16,402 nucleotides of DNA from Candidatus Coatesiibacteriota bacterium. GTDB lineage: Bacteria; JAFGND01. Shown here in pieces: positions 1-8,148 of the stretch. Numbering within the stretch: the stretch's first letter is position 1; each line of letters starts with the position of its first letter. The notes under the pieces were generated by a model. The model made no database searches. It worked only from the letters and a program-made list of their open reading frames with translations, and was not told where the DNA came from. The stretch spans positions 1 to 16,402 of the forward strand of contig JAFGND010000004.1 of NCBI GenBank assembly GCA_016927185.1, read 5' to 3'. The translations under genes were made by a program, and so were the position numbers.

Positions 1-202
1 GTTTTCCATATAATTATTAAGGTAAGAAAATTATATTAACCTCACCCCGTCTTCCAGACTCCCCTCTCCTACAAGGAGAGGGGCTAGAGGTTAAGGTTTA
101 CAACTCAGTCCATGATGTCCAGGGGCTAGATTTAGACCAAACAAGAAAAAAATTGACAATATTAGCTGGAAAATAGGAAACAGCCTTCAGATTGACCGAG
201 AT
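1..202. other. Non-coding left margin upstream of mvhD
   Basis: Apart from the palindromic repeat at 36-94, no gene is supported. The mvhD frame stays open back to base 116 but has no ATG, GTG or TTG start with a ribosome site there. A TTGACA at 153-158 could be a -35 box but no fitting -10 box follows. No trace of an hdr or hydrogenase gene is seen. Confidence 0.5.
36..94. repeat. 59-bp palindromic intergenic repeat (REP/MITE-like)
   Basis: The element has perfect 8-base outer arms, TTAACCTC at 36-43 and GAGGTTAA at 87-94. Its inner core is a perfect 10-base hairpin, CCCCTCTCCT at 61-70 and AGGAGAGGGG at 74-83, with a 3-base loop. It is much more GC-rich than its surroundings. From memory, this CCCTCTCC/GGAGAGGG palindrome inside a CCTCACCCC context resembles small dispersed intergenic repeats seen in many bacterial genomes. 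No transposase or coding capacity is visible. There is no T-run after the hairpin, so a simple terminator is less likely, although the stem could form in RNA. Only one copy lies in this window. Confidence 0.75.
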
Positions 203-667
203 ATGGAGGTAGTAGTGGGAGAGTTCGAACCCAGAATCGTAGGTTTCCTCTGCAAATGGTGTTCTTATGCGGGTGCAGATCTTGCCGGAACAAGCAGATT
301 GACTTATCCTGACAATGTGCAGGTTATAAGAGTAATGTGTTCTGGAAGAGTAAATCCATTGTTCATTCTGAAGTCTTTCCAGTCAGGAGCTGATGGTGTA
401 CTCATTTGCGGCTGCCATCCAGGAGACTGTCATTATACTCAGGGGAATATGTTTACCAGAAGGAGAATGACTGTTTTCAAATATCTCCTTAAATCACTCG
501 GAATAGACACAAGGCGAATTAGAATAGAGTGGGTATCAGCTTCTGAAGGTGCAAAGTTTGCTGAGCTTGTCAAGGAATTTACAAATGAAATCAGGGCTTT
601 AGGTCCAAACAAACAGCCTGCATTTTCAAAGTTTGCTGATGATGAGCAAAAGAAGATAACGGTTTAA
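203..667 (+). CDS. mvhD: MvhD/FlpD-type hydrogenase iron-sulfur subunit
   Basis: This is a soluble 154-residue [2Fe-2S] protein of the MvhD family. In methanogens and several anaerobic bacteria it passes electrons from a hydrogenase or formate dehydrogenase module to heterodisulfide reductase HdrA. The Cys pattern is complete: CKWC at 17-20, a lone Cys at 46 in VMCSGR, and CGCxxGDCHY at 69-78. It is near usual family length with a short charged tail. Start choice is uncertain. The ATG at 203 has no clear ribosome site. A GTG at 215 sits 5 bases after GGAGG (205-209) and would begin (M)GEFEPRIVGFLC, as family members usually do. No Hdr, hydrogenase or formate dehydrogenase gene is in the window, so the partner is unknown. 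Its 3' end overlaps the convergent membrane gene by 77 bp. Confidence 0.9.
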   Translation: MEVVVGEFEPRIVGFLCKWCSYAGADLAGTSRLTYPDNVQVIRVMCSGRVNPLFILKSFQSGADGVLICGCHPGDCHYTQGNMFTRRRMTVFKYLLKSLGIDTRRIRIEWVSASEGAKFAELVKEFTNEIRALGPNKQPAFSKFADDEQKKITV

Positions 668-2273
668 TCTTATCCCATAGAATATTAGGTGATTCCTTTT
701 TGACATAAAGTAGTGTCAATTTATAAATTATAGGTATATAATGATCTTTCGCCATTTTCCTGAAATCATGTCTGCCCCATCCTAGAGTTGCAAAATCTGG
801 TTTCAACTTAAGAAGAGAATAATCCATGTCTATCTTGTTGTAACCGGGAATACTATTCATTCCCTTGAAACCATACTTCCCTGAGATATCAGGCATAAGT
901 CTTGCAATTCTCCTGTCAGTCCTTCCTAGAAAGTCTATAGTATATCTCTCTGAGTAATATGGTAATACTCCAATCCATGTCAATCCCAGTTTTGCATCCA
1001 TAGTCATTATTTCATTTATTGCAACCGCTCTTCTAACATTCCTTGTATTATCTTCATAAGAGATGATTGTTTCCCTCAAAAGAGCTTCCTTGATGTAATT
1101 CTTGTTCAGCATGAATATGGATATTACAAATGCTGCATGAATCAAGATATCCAGCTGCCATTTCCTTAATCTGTATTTCTTTCCAAGATCCTTGAAAAAA
1201 CCCAGGGTTAATATGAAAAGCAATGGTATAAAAGGACATATATTCTTGATAAAATATCCAGAATCTCCCCCTGAAACAATAGCATATAACAATGAAGTCA
1301 GGAAAAGCAGGAAGAGAAGAATATACTTTCTTCCATAAAAAAATATAACGCATGCAGATGCAATTATCAATAAGGGAAGCAAAGATAGTAAATTGGAATA
1401 TACGAAAACCATTCCATTTTTTATTGCAGTATACAAGGGCAAGCCATAATACCTGGCAACAATAATATTCGGGATCCAATCACCGTAATATATCCTGCTG
1501 AATAGCAATCTTCCAAATATCACCAGAAGTACAATTGATATTTCCTGCAAATATTTCTTCCAGCCAGATCTTGTAAAAAACATGTAAAAAAGAAAGACTA
1601 ATATAATGGTAAAAAATTCTATCTCCATCCAGAAAGTTAATCCCAGAAATAATGAAAAAAGTATATTAGCCTTTAAGGATTTTTCATGTTTGAAAAAAAA
1701 GTATATAGCTAGATAGATGGTAAAAGTGAACAGGCAATAATTGGTATTCATTATATTTATTAAATCAAGGGGGAAGTAGCAAAATGCTGAAAAGAATGCA
1801 AGGAGAACAAAAGGTTCTTTCTTTCCTAATACAAGAGTGGCAATTTTTGCAGAAAGAAAGGCTATTGCCAGACAAAACAATGCAGAAATTATCTGCATGA
1901 ACAGAACCGATTTTACTTTGGATAAAAATTTCTGAGGAACTGCCATGAATAATGCTGGTATTAATCCAGAGAAGCCTTCAACATACTCTCCCTTGTTGAA
2001 TACAAGTCCATTTCCCTTTACCAGGTTGGTTGCATATCTCATCGAAACCATTGATTCTTCTGACAGGCAGAAATACCTGTGCTTGTCAAATGAGACGATT
2101 GACGACTTAAGTATGAAGAATCCAGCCCAGAATATGAATCCAAAAATAATCAATCCATATAGAAAGTTAAGGATTATTCTGAATGCCTTTATCAGTCTTA
2201 CTTTGTATTCTTTTGTCCCGACTTTCAATGATATTAGATTGTTTCTTTCCAGGATTTCTGCTATTTTCAGCAT
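591..2273 (-). CDS. Divergent GT-C-type membrane glycosyltransferase paralogue (copy 1 of 3)
   Basis: This is a polytopic membrane protein, about 560 residues from the ATG at 2273; an in-frame ATG at 2303 would give 570. It is homologous along its length to the next two upstream genes. Shared landmarks are [56 protein letters not shown], and a late W-D-K-I. The RYA-N/G-GLV-N-GE-VEG and YYG--PN motifs recall AftB/GT89-like lipid-linked sugar transferases, which act outside the membrane. This copy has drifted at the key places. The paralogues' first-loop DDAMIS is EESMVS here, MGMETG is MNTNYC, and T-R-(I/M)-D is W-M-E-I. It may therefore be inactive or altered in specificity. It is last in its operon. 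Its final ~22 codons continue past WDKIKP into the antisense of mvhD. The N-terminus is uncertain because the 5' end overlaps the preceding gene by 107-137 bp with weak ribosome sites. Confidence 0.72.
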   Translation of the reverse strand: MLKIAEILERNNLISLKVGTKEYKVRLIKAFRIILNFLYGLIIFGFIFWAGFFILKSSIVSFDKHRYFCLSEESMVSMRYATNLVKGNGLVFNKGEYVEGFSGLIPALFMAVPQKFLSKVKSVLFMQIISALFCLAIAFLSAKIATLVLGKKEPFVLLAFFSAFCYFPLDLINIMNTNYCLFTFTIYLAIYFFFKHEKSLKANILFSLFLGLTFWMEIEFFTIILVFLFYMFFTRSGWKKYLQEISIVLLVIFGRLLFSRIYYGDWIPNIIVARYYGLPLYTAIKNGMVFVYSNLLSLLPLLIIASACVIFFYGRKYILLFLLFLTSLLYAIVSGGDSGYFIKNICPFIPLLFILTLGFFKDLGKKYRLRKWQLDILIHAAFVISIFMLNKNYIKEALLRETIISYEDNTRNVRRAVAINEIMTMDAKLGLTWIGVLPYYSERYTIDFLGRTDRRIARLMPDISGKYGFKGMNSIPGYNKIDMDYSLLKLKPDFATLGWGRHDFRKMAKDHYIPIIYKLTLLYVKKESPNILWDKIKPLSSFAHHQQTLKMQAVCLDLKP

Positions 2274-4026
2274 GGATTTTTTCCCAGACAACTTCTTTTG
2301 CATCCTTTCTTAAAACTAAACTGACACCTTTGTAATAAACTTCTTCATAATTCTCTGAAACCCATTGAGTTAAATCAGCATCACCCAGCTTTTTTATTGT
2401 TGTAAATGTTGGTTTTCTTTCCTTCAAAGAGTAATTCAAATCATATTTGTTATGCCCTGGTTTTGTTTTAACTCCAGCCCAGCTTGTCCTTGAAGTCAAA
2501 TCAGGTTTCAAATGAGCAATTCTTTTGTCAATCTTTCCCAGATAATCAATTGCATATCTTTCTGAATAATATGAAATAGCCCCAAGCCAGATAATTCCAA
2601 TCGTGGCTTTCTCAGTCGTAATCTCTTTTAGGACAATAGCTTTATTTAACTTAGCAGTTTGCTCAACAAGACAGAAAATATAACTCTTGAAAATGATTTC
2701 CTTTAAGAAATTACTGTTTGGCATATATATTGAATAAAAAAGGAACACTGAAATTATCAGACATAATCTTATCAAATTCAGTATTTTTTTACCTGAAAAA
2801 TTGAAGAACAAACTAATTATTAGAAGGACGGAAACTGAAACGATATAACCGTATGCTTTCCAGTAATTTAACATATTTTTATAAATTGACATGACAATTG
2901 TCAAAATCAATAACAAAAGAAATACAATTATATATGTTTTCGTGTTTCGCATTATTCTATATCTCTGTCTCATGAAAAAGTCACTGATTCTTTTAAACTC
3001 ATTCTCCTGAGTAATATCATTTAACAAGGAAAAAATCAATATAAAAAGCAAGGGGACAAATGGAGCAAGAAATCTCCAGTAAAACCATGCATCTCCTCCA
3101 ATGTATATCTGATATAATAAGCCCGAAAAAAATACGGAAAGTAGCAATAATTTCTCACGAGTATATTTTATAATCAGACTCAATATTGCAGCAAAAAGAA
3201 GCACCACTATTGATTTGACAAAAGGTTTTATAAAAAGCAAACCATTTTCTATTCTTGAAAACAGAGTGAAACCATACATTTTAAGATAATAAGTATTAGG
3301 AAGCCATTCACCATAGTATATTTTGCTGAAAGTAAATCTATAAAACAAAATAAGTATTACTAGTGCTAATTCCTTGTAAAATATTGCTTTGTGTTGATTT
3401 GTTACCATCCTGTAAAGCAAAATCATTGATATTGATATAATTATGTCTATTCTTGTAAACAGTGCCAATACAAAAATAATGATAAGTCCATAATCCAGTT
3501 TATTTTGGTTTTTTGTCTGGATAGCTCTTGATATCCCGAAATACAGCAGGAAAGTCAGTAAACCTGTTTCCATACCCATCAAACTCCAGAAATTAAGTGG
3601 GTAATAAAGCAGGGAAGCAAGGAAAACCAGCACTAGAAAAGGTTCCTTTATATTGATTACCTGCCTTGCTATTTTCCTTCCAAAAATCGCTATAAGCAAG
3701 CAGAAAAAAATCCCTGAGATCTGTATGAATAATGCTGAATTTGATTTTGACAAAAATAATTGTGGTACAGCCATGAACAATATCATTAGCAGATTTGTAT
3801 ATCCCTCTACAAACTCGCCTTTGTTAAATACAAGTCCATTTGAATCAACGAGATTGCAGGCATATCTCATTGATATCATTGCATCATCAAATAAACAGAA
3901 GTACCTGCTGCCATCAAATGTCTTAATGGAGGTAAAGTATATGAAATAGCTAGACCAGATTATAAATCCAAGAACAATAAGGAAATATAAGATTTGATAG
4001 AAGATTTTTAATCTATCTTGTTGCAT
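2167..4026 (-). CDS. GT-C-type membrane glycosyltransferase (copy 2 of 3)
   Basis: This is a 619-residue polytopic membrane protein with a first transmembrane helix near residues 9-31. An extracytoplasmic loop follows with the acidic pair D47-D48 in [11 protein letters not shown], the likely catalytic or metal-binding site in GT-C enzymes. Then come [15 protein letters not shown], a [11 protein letters not shown] helix, a TRID motif, [26 protein letters not shown], and a C-terminal soluble part with [19 protein letters not shown] and GHNKYD. This motif set matches AftB-like/GT89-like glycosyltransferases that use polyprenyl-phosphate sugars; the acceptor cannot be read. After the VVWEKI motif, where copy 3 nearly ends, it carries about 35 extra basic, polar residues that overlap the start of copy 1. 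Its start overlaps copy 3 by 14 bp, implying coupled translation. Confidence 0.82.
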   Translation of the reverse strand: MQQDRLKIFYQILYFLIVLGFIIWSSYFIYFTSIKTFDGSRYFCLFDDAMISMRYACNLVDSNGLVFNKGEFVEGYTNLLMILFMAVPQLFLSKSNSALFIQISGIFFCLLIAIFGRKIARQVINIKEPFLVLVFLASLLYYPLNFWSLMGMETGLLTFLLYFGISRAIQTKNQNKLDYGLIIIFVLALFTRIDIIISISMILLYRMVTNQHKAIFYKELALVILILFYRFTFSKIYYGEWLPNTYYLKMYGFTLFSRIENGLLFIKPFVKSIVVLLFAAILSLIIKYTREKLLLLSVFFSGLLYQIYIGGDAWFYWRFLAPFVPLLFILIFSLLNDITQENEFKRISDFFMRQRYRIMRNTKTYIIVFLLLLILTIVMSIYKNMLNYWKAYGYIVSVSVLLIISLFFNFSGKKILNLIRLCLIISVFLFYSIYMPNSNFLKEIIFKSYIFCLVEQTAKLNKAIVLKEITTEKATIGIIWLGAISYYSERYAIDYLGKIDKRIAHLKPDLTSRTSWAGVKTKPGHNKYDLNYSLKERKPTFTTIKKLGDADLTQWVSENYEEVYYKGVSLVLRKDAKEVVWEKIHAENSRNPGKKQSNIIESRDKRIQSKTDKGIQNNP

Positions 4027-5560
4027 TTCTTATCTTGTTCCAGTATATATCATCTGATCCTCTCTTCAACCTTAATTCAATTCCATCATAGTTCACTAAA
4101 TCATATATTTCTGATGCTTCAATAGTTATATTGTCTTTTCCGCTTATGAATGACTGTACATAGGTAGGTCTTTTTTCTAAAATGGAATAGTGCAAATCGT
4201 ATTTATTATGTCCCGGGACGAAGTTCATGCCATGCCAGGCAACAGAATCTTTAAGTCTGGGAGGTAAACCTGCAATGTATCTGTCAGTTTTCCCGAGCAT
4301 ATCATGACAGGATCTGTCAGTAAAATATGGTATTATTCCAGCAAAAGTCACTGCTAGAGTGGCAGAAGGTTTTGTTATTTTATCAACTGCAAGAGCTTCA
4401 TTAAGCAGTATGAAGTTTGAGTTTACTGTAAAAGGTATTTTCTGGAAAATCATTTCAGGAATAAATTTCTGGTTTGCAATAAAAAAAACAATAATGAAAG
4501 CAAAAAATTCAAGTAAATAAACAGCTATCTTCCATTTTTTTATCTTTTCTGCAATATTGCTTAACAGAACAATAAATAGTATGGAAAGAAGAGGTATTGC
4601 AGGAGTCATTATCCTCCAGTAGTTCCAAGGCTCACCACCTGTCCAGATCTGATATATAACAGTCATTAAGAAGAGTATGAATAGGTATAATTTATTCCTG
4701 TCAAATTTATAAACCATTCCCAGAAAAGCAAAAGGGAGAAGCAGGAATATTGACTTCAGAAAAGGGATAACAAAAAGTAAACCGTTTTTATACAATTCTA
4801 AAGGTGGATGACCTCTTACTTTAAGAGTATAAGTATTGGGAAACCAGGCATTATAATAAAGTTTGCTTAATATCAATTTAAGTATAACAATCAGAAAAAT
4901 AAAACCTGCTTCTATTAAGAATCTCTTTTTTGCCCTTTTTTCTATGAATCTGAAGAAAACTAATGGGAAAGTCATTATTATTGAATCCATTCTTGTCAAG
5001 AATGCCAGAAGAATTAGCAAGAGAAACAAATAATCTATATTATCGTTTTCTCTTGTTGTCAGAAACCTGCAAATACTTAGAAACAGCAAGAATGTCAATA
5101 AACCTGTTTCCATTCCCATTAAAGACCAGAAAGAGAATGGATAATACAAGAGCACTCCCAGAAAAGAAAGAAGTGGAAAAATTCCTTCAGTTTTCAGAAA
5201 ATCTTTCGTTATAAGATAACTCAAATAGGCTGTTCCCAGACAGAAAAACACACCCAGTATTTGTATGAAAAGTGAGGCATGCGGTTTAGACAATATCAAA
5301 TTGGGAATGGACATTATCAGTACCAGAAGAAGATTGGTATAACCTTCTATATACTCTCCTTTGTTCCAGACTAATCCATTACCATGAGCAAAATTCCATG
5401 CATACCTCATGGAAATCATTGCATCATCAAACAGCATGAAATATCTCTTTCCTGATATTATTGTTGAAGTATTGTTTATGAAATATGCAGACCAGAGAAT
5501 ATATAGAATTGCAATTGTCAGTAATGAAATATAAACTAGCTTTTTGTTATTTATGGGCAT
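4013..5560 (-). CDS. GT-C-type membrane glycosyltransferase (copy 3 of 3)
   Basis: This 515-residue polytopic membrane protein is the most compact of the three paralogues. Its first helix covers about residues 8-28. It has D45-D46 in the [13 protein letters not shown] loop, then [82 protein letters not shown] and GHNKYD, and it ends just after IYWNKI. These are hallmarks of AftB/GT89-like GT-C transferases that move sugars from lipid-linked donors on the outer face of the membrane. Its ATG shares one base with the stop of the upstream dehydrogenase gene (TAATG at 5562-5558), so translation is coupled. It looks like the best-preserved member and may represent the ancestral copy. Confidence 0.82.
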   Translation of the reverse strand: MPINNKKLVYISLLTIAILYILWSAYFINNTSTIISGKRYFMLFDDAMISMRYAWNFAHGNGLVWNKGEYIEGYTNLLLVLIMSIPNLILSKPHASLFIQILGVFFCLGTAYLSYLITKDFLKTEGIFPLLSFLGVLLYYPFSFWSLMGMETGLLTFLLFLSICRFLTTRENDNIDYLFLLLILLAFLTRMDSIIMTFPLVFFRFIEKRAKKRFLIEAGFIFLIVILKLILSKLYYNAWFPNTYTLKVRGHPPLELYKNGLLFVIPFLKSIFLLLPFAFLGMVYKFDRNKLYLFILFLMTVIYQIWTGGEPWNYWRIMTPAIPLLSILFIVLLSNIAEKIKKWKIAVYLLEFFAFIIVFFIANQKFIPEMIFQKIPFTVNSNFILLNEALAVDKITKPSATLAVTFAGIIPYFTDRSCHDMLGKTDRYIAGLPPRLKDSVAWHGMNFVPGHNKYDLHYSILEKRPTYVQSFISGKDNITIEASEIYDLVNYDGIELRLKRGSDDIYWNKIRNATR

Positions 5561-6699
5561 TATAATGTATCTATTTCCTGTTTCAAATTGACGCCCCTTC
5601 TTGAAAGCTCATCAAGAAGATAACTTACATATGCTTTATCCTTTGCCATTAATTCTAGAGGAAGAATGCCAGTTTCCTTGATTTTGTTTTTTAGAATATA
5701 TCTTGCAGTTATTGAAGCGGGAAAACCAGTAGTTCTAGCCATTGCAGTATATCCTGTCTTTCTATCATGATAATCGAGCAAGAAGAATCTCATTCTTTCA
5801 TGCTTTTTCTTTCTTATTCCTTTAGATTCAACATCAAGCAGGCAGAAATCACCCTCATCTTCTGGCATTTTCCAGACTTTCTGCAATAATCTCTTGCTTA
5901 AATCTCTTGGTGCAATTTTCTTTCCATCAATATCTATAGGCTCAGTATCAAAAAAACCAGTATATCTTAGTGTTTTCATTAAATCAGCATGCCCTGGAAA
6001 TCTCAGGGTTTTTTCTACAAGATTCCTCAATTTCACAGTGAATAAAAGTGTCCTCAACCCATCACTATTAAATCCCTCCAGCGAACCTATTTCAGGGAAA
6101 TCAATTATCTCTACTTCACTTAAGGCATCTTTTATTATTACTTTTCCATCGTTTATCATCCTTGCAGGTCTCACATATTCCTCAATCACATCAGCAGCAG
6201 AGAAGACTATTCTATACTGATAAGGAAGCTCTCTTCTTAAAGGTAGACCTCCAACACAGATTCTCCCTTCAATAAAATCATCAAAATAAAGAGAAGCTAA
6301 ACCAATTGCTAAATTACTTAATCCGGGAGAAACTCCACAATCAACTATTACAGGGATTCTTTTTTTCTTTGCTAATTTATCCAGATATAGCTGGTTTTCT
6401 GGCATAAATGCAATATCTACAATTGGTTTTGCTGTTTCAATAAGATTAGATAATACTTCATAGCCCATGAATCCTGGAACTGCACTTACAATAAGATCAA
6501 AATTGCCTGCAAGTGACTTCAAAACCTTATAATCTCTGAAATCAGTTCTGATCAAAGCTAAATTATTAACTTTCGCAAAGATTTTCAAATGTTCAGTTGC
6601 AATATCCGAAAGCGATACCTTGATTTTCCTGTCTGCTGCCAGGTCAGCAGCAATTACTTTACCTACTAATCCTCCTCCTAGAACCAGGATTTTATTCAT
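5560..6699 (-). CDS. Saccharopine dehydrogenase / L-lysine 6-dehydrogenase-like NAD(P) oxidoreductase
   Basis: This is a 379-residue cytoplasmic oxidoreductase. The N-terminal Rossmann fold shows LGGGLVG (residues 7-13) and an SD acidic position near 31. The catalytic fold contains VDCGVSPG (119-126), CVGGLP (148-153), an F-S-x-x-D-V-I-x-x-Y stretch at 166-175, and a late TAMARTTGFPAS segment. Length and C-terminal layout recall Geobacillus-type L-lysine 6-dehydrogenase, with GxxPPE replaced by GILPLE. Lysine oxidation or a related imino-acid reduction is therefore possible, but the family also contains saccharopine reductases and trans-acting homospermidine-type enzymes. The start is supported by GGGAG at 6709-6705, five bases before the ATG. 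It is first in an operon with three membrane glycosyltransferases, an unusual partnership that may mean an amino-acid-derived decoration or may be simple co-transcription. Confidence 0.85.
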   Translation of the reverse strand: MNKILVLGGGLVGKVIAADLAADRKIKVSLSDIATEHLKIFAKVNNLALIRTDFRDYKVLKSLAGNFDLIVSAVPGFMGYEVLSNLIETAKPIVDIAFMPENQLYLDKLAKKKRIPVIVDCGVSPGLSNLAIGLASLYFDDFIEGRICVGGLPLRRELPYQYRIVFSAADVIEEYVRPARMINDGKVIIKDALSEVEIIDFPEIGSLEGFNSDGLRTLLFTVKLRNLVEKTLRFPGHADLMKTLRYTGFFDTEPIDIDGKKIAPRDLSKRLLQKVWKMPEDEGDFCLLDVESKGIRKKKHERMRFFLLDYHDRKTGYTAMARTTGFPASITARYILKNKIKETGILPLELMAKDKAYVSYLLDELSRRGVNLKQEIDTL

Positions 6700-6782
6700 G
6701 ACATCTCCCTGAAATTGAATGTTAAGCTATTATCACTTGACTGGTTTTTAGAATAAGTTTTTTTAGGCAACAAGATTATGAA
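6700..6782. promoter_or_regulatory. Divergent intergenic region between two operons
   Basis: These 83 AT-rich bases separate two divergent operons and must hold at least one promoter for each. A TTGACT (6737-6742, + strand) could be a -35 box, and TGATAAT on the minus strand could be a -10 box. Neither has a convincing partner at 16-18 bp, so exact promoters are not assigned. Confidence 0.4.
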
Positions 6783-7793
6783 ATGATTGAAAACGAAAGA
6801 AAACTTCTTATAGAGAAATTGAAGAAGAACAAGGTAAACTTCAAGATAATTAATGACAGTCTTCTTTTCGTTCCTGCTTTTGGCGGCAGGCTTTTTGCTA
6901 TATTCTTGAAAGACAATAATTTACTCTGGACTAATCCCGATTTCAGAAACAGATGGAACAAGGGAGGTCATAGAACATGGATTGCTCCTGAAGGAGGAAA
7001 AGGAGGTTTTTTCTTTTCCCTGTCAGGTAAAAAATGGAATGTTCCCCCATCTCTGGATCCTGCTTCCTATTCAATGAATTATTTTAAGGAAAAAGAAAGA
7101 ATTGATTTGCAAAGCGATGTTAATATAAAAAACAACAGTAATCAAGTCTTTAATCTTGAAATAACAAGAACTTATAGTGAAATAAAGTGCAGTCCTTGTT
7201 CAATATCATTCACTTTTCAGCATCAAGCGAGAAACAAGAATTCTCAACAATTTATCAATACAATTGCCCTGTGGTCAATACTACAGGTTCAACCCCCTGG
7301 TTATATGTTTATAGGAAACAATGACTTGCTACTCCCTGAAAGCTGGTCTGATAAATATTATGAAAAAATACCCGAAGGCTTTTTGATGGAAGAAAATGGA
7401 TATGTCATGATAAGAATAGAGGGAGGAAAAAGATTCAAATCGGGTTTCCATCCTGCATCAGACAGAGGTAAACTGGCTTATATTTTCAAGAAAGCAACAG
7501 ATTTCTGTCTTGTAACCAAAGAATGTCAATTATTCAAGGATAACATATATATTGACAAACCAATAGCAGATTACAAAGGCAATGGTCATCCACTTCAAGT
7601 CTATAATCACTATGAAACAGGCAGAAAAGCATTTGCGGAGCTAGAGTGTCATAGCCCCTCGATAAGTTTGAAACCTGGTGCCAGATATGGATTTGATATT
7701 AAAATATCTGCATTACTTGGAAAAAAGAAAACTGTTGAAGAAAAACTTGAAGAATTTCTTGGTCTTTCATTAAAGAGGAGCATTGATGTATAA
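6783..7793 (+). CDS. Galactose-mutarotase-like (carbohydrate-binding fold) protein
   Basis: This is a 336-residue soluble protein with no signal peptide or membrane helix. The N-terminal part has the aldose-epimerase-type pattern PAFGGRLFAIFL (31-42), then LLWTNP, then GGHRTWIAPEGG (61-72). That pattern matches mutarotase-fold families of unknown function such as DUF4380/DUF6786-like proteins, an assignment made from memory of their G-G-R and G-G-x-R-x-W-x-A-P-E motifs. Later parts are beta-rich with aromatic residues (LQVQPPGYMF, VYNHYETGRKAFAELE), fitting a beta-sandwich sugar-binding face. A catalytic His/Glu pair cannot be assigned. It is first in a + strand operon, and its last 8 bases overlap the QueD-like gene. 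The ATG at 6783 lacks a strong ribosome site. It may be a sugar epimerase, lyase-like, or just a binding protein. Confidence 0.7.
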   Translation: MIENERKLLIEKLKKNKVNFKIINDSLLFVPAFGGRLFAIFLKDNNLLWTNPDFRNRWNKGGHRTWIAPEGGKGGFFFSLSGKKWNVPPSLDPASYSMNYFKEKERIDLQSDVNIKNNSNQVFNLEITRTYSEIKCSPCSISFTFQHQARNKNSQQFINTIALWSILQVQPPGYMFIGNNDLLLPESWSDKYYEKIPEGFLMEENGYVMIRIEGGKRFKSGFHPASDRGKLAYIFKKATDFCLVTKECQLFKDNIYIDKPIADYKGNGHPLQVYNHYETGRKAFAELECHSPSISLKPGARYGFDIKISALLGKKKTVEEKLEEFLGLSLKRSIDV

Positions 7794-8148
7794 ATTGAAA
7801 GTAAAAACCTATTTTTCAGCAGCACATTGTCTGGAAGGTTATCCTGGTGCATGTCAGAGGATTCATGGTCATAACTGGGATATTACTGCCTGCTTCTCTT
7901 CAGACAAGTTGAATGAATTGGGTATGGTAGAGGATTTTAATGTGCTGAAAAAAGAGTTGAATATGCTTATTGAAAAGCTGGACCATAGATTATTAAATGA
8001 AATAGAGCCATTTGATAAAATCAATCCAACCTCAGAAAATATTGCCAGATGGCTATTCGAGAATCTGGAAAACAAATTCAAGAATGTACACGTGCTATAT
8101 GTAGAAGTATCTGAAAGTAGTAACAGCTTTGCAAGGTATGAGAAATGA
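7786..8148 (+). CDS. queD: 6-carboxy-/6-pyruvoyl-tetrahydropterin synthase family protein (QueD-like)
   Basis: This 120-residue T-fold enzyme is of the QueD/PTPS family. QueD turns 7,8-dihydroneopterin triphosphate into 6-carboxytetrahydropterin, the first dedicated step to 7-deazapurines such as queuosine. Zinc ligands are visible as H14 in FSAAH and H27/H29 in RIHGHNWD. Cys23 sits four residues before H27, where QueD has its catalytic Cys. MVEDFNVLK, LDHRLLN (catalytic His), PTSENIA and the late VSESS Glu complete the set. The length is typical. ATG 7786 is chosen because AGAGGAG (7774-7780) lies five bases upstream; a TTG at 7783 is too close. It overlaps the gene before by 8 bp and the gene after by ATGA. 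QueC, QueE and GTP cyclohydrolase are not in the window, so the product could feed tRNA modification or a dedicated pathway. Confidence 0.88.
   Translation: MYKLKVKTYFSAAHCLEGYPGACQRIHGHNWDITACFSSDKLNELGMVEDFNVLKKELNMLIEKLDHRLLNEIEPFDKINPTSENIARWLFENLENKFKNVHVLYVEVSESSNSFARYEK

Noticed and set aside
61-83. The GC hairpin as an intrinsic terminator
   Set aside because: No T-run follows on either strand, and the outer arms make it a larger symmetric repeat.
124-142. Similarity of GGGCTAGATTTAGACCAAAC to the mvhD 3' region near 596-616
   Set aside because: It is too short and imperfect in AT-rich DNA to claim a duplication.
1054-1479. 141-codon open frame inside glycosyltransferase copy 1, same strand
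   Set aside because: It lies wholly within a well-supported membrane protein gene in another frame, has erratic composition with many Cys and aromatic residues, and no ribosome site.
1945-2313. 122-codon + strand open frame antisense to glycosyltransferase copies 1 and 2
   Set aside because: It mirrors the conserved RYA/GLV-N-GE-VEG coding region on the other strand. A similar antisense frame recurs at 3653-3949 only because the paralogues share sequence.
5894-6220. 108-codon + strand frame antisense to the dehydrogenase
   Set aside because: It is a Ser/Phe-rich shadow frame without a ribosome site; the minus-strand gene has clear family motifs.
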